A stretch of 5,999 nucleotides of DNA, taken from positions 1 to 5,999 of the forward strand of contig JAJYAF010000149.1 in the NCBI GenBank assembly GCA_021779655.1, in the 5' to 3' direction. The translations under genes and the position numbers were made by a program. This DNA comes from Pseudomonadota bacterium (GTDB lineage: Bacteria > Pseudomonadota > Alphaproteobacteria > Acetobacterales > Acetobacteraceae). The notes beneath the pieces were generated by a model that was not told the origin of the DNA, searched no databases, and saw only the letters and a list, made by a program, of their open reading frames with translations. The stretch's first letter is position 1. Every line of letters begins with the position of its first letter. Positions 5,566 to 5,999 of the stretch are shown in pieces.

Positions 5566-5999
5566 ATGACGATACGCACCCGCTTCGCGCCTTCTCCCAC
5601 CGGCTTGATGCAGCTTGGCAATGTCCGGACCGCCTTGTTCAACTTCCTCTTCGCCAGGCATAACGGCGGCGAATTTCTGCTGCGTATCGAGGACACCGAC
5701 AAGGTCCGCAACACTGCGGAGGCCGTGCAAGTGATTCTCGACGCACTCGACTGGCTGGACCTAAAGCCCGACGCGCCGCCGGTATATCAGTCGGCAAGGG
5801 CCGCGCGGCATGCGGAAGTGGCGCATGAATTGCTGGCGCGCGGACTTGCCTACAATTGCTATTGCACGCCGGAGGAATTGCAGCAGATGCGCAAGGCGGC
5901 GGAGGCGGCCGGGCTGCCGCCGCGCTATAACGGTTATTGGCGCGAGCGGAACCCCGTCTTGGCGCCGGCGGGCGTTGTGCCGGTCATCCGCCTGAAGGC
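5566..5999 (+). CDS. gltX: Glutamyl-tRNA synthetase, N-terminal part (cut by the window end)
   Basis: Cytoplasmic enzyme that charges tRNA-Glu (and, in organisms lacking GlnRS, often tRNA-Gln) with glutamate. The frame stays open from ATG 5566 to the window end, giving 144 complete codons; the family is usually about 440-500 residues, so the KMSKS part is not visible. Marks: TRFAPSPTG (5-13), the HIGH-equivalent MQLGN (15-19), [20 protein letters not shown] (21-40), IEDTD (41-45), a YQS motif at about 74-76, and NCYCTPEEL (97-105), with C98 and C100 matching the first two zinc ligands of the E. coli enzyme. Odd: the first histidine of the class I HIGH motif is Gln16 (codon CAG at 5611-5613). 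An in-frame TAG at 5554-5556 with no start codon between makes ATG 5566 the first possible start; the ribosome-binding site is weak. Some organisms carry two gltX genes, so this could be a second, specialised copy. Confidence 0.93.
   Translation, partial: MTIRTRFAPSPTGLMQLGNVRTALFNFLFARHNGGEFLLRIEDTDKVRNTAEAVQVILDALDWLDLKPDAPPVYQSARAARHAEVAHELLARGLAYNCYCTPEELQQMRKAAEAAGLPPRYNGYWRERNPVLAPAGVVPVIRLK

Overview
The window looks like chromosomal DNA of a GC-rich alphaproteobacterium. The GltX N-terminus and the ComEC form resemble those of Rhodospirillales/Acetobacteraceae, but that placement is a recollection of family features, not a search result. Five genes are supported: two are cut by the window edges and three are complete.

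Left part, + strand (1-1224): the 3' portion of a membrane acyltransferase (acyltransferase family 3) that most likely O-acylates a surface polysaccharide, followed 10 bases later by a 71-residue protein that appears translationally coupled to it. Middle, - strand (3400-1238): a complete Wzc/GumC-type bacterial tyrosine kinase (polysaccharide co-polymerase), convergent with the small gene and separated from it by only 13 bp. Right, - strand (5492-3459): a complete ComEC/Rec2 DNA-uptake channel gene. Right edge, + strand (5566 onward): the start of a glutamyl-tRNA synthetase gene (gltX), divergent from comEC across a 73-bp gap.

The acyltransferase and tyrosine kinase suggest the edge of an exopolysaccharide or capsule cluster, in which the kinase controls chain length and export and the acyltransferase decorates the sugar. 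comEC and gltX look like the conserved housekeeping flank, so the boundary between the two lies near the AT-rich 58-bp gap at 3401-3458, which also holds the best promoter-like sequence in the window.

No tRNA, rRNA, CRISPR array, insertion sequence or convincing intrinsic terminator was seen. I did not find a clearly new multi-gene system. The points most worth checking are a GltX whose HIGH-type signature lacks its first histidine, a nested hairpin over the stop/start junction of the acyltransferase and small gene, a C8 tract in comEC, and a partial internal duplication in the comEC tail.
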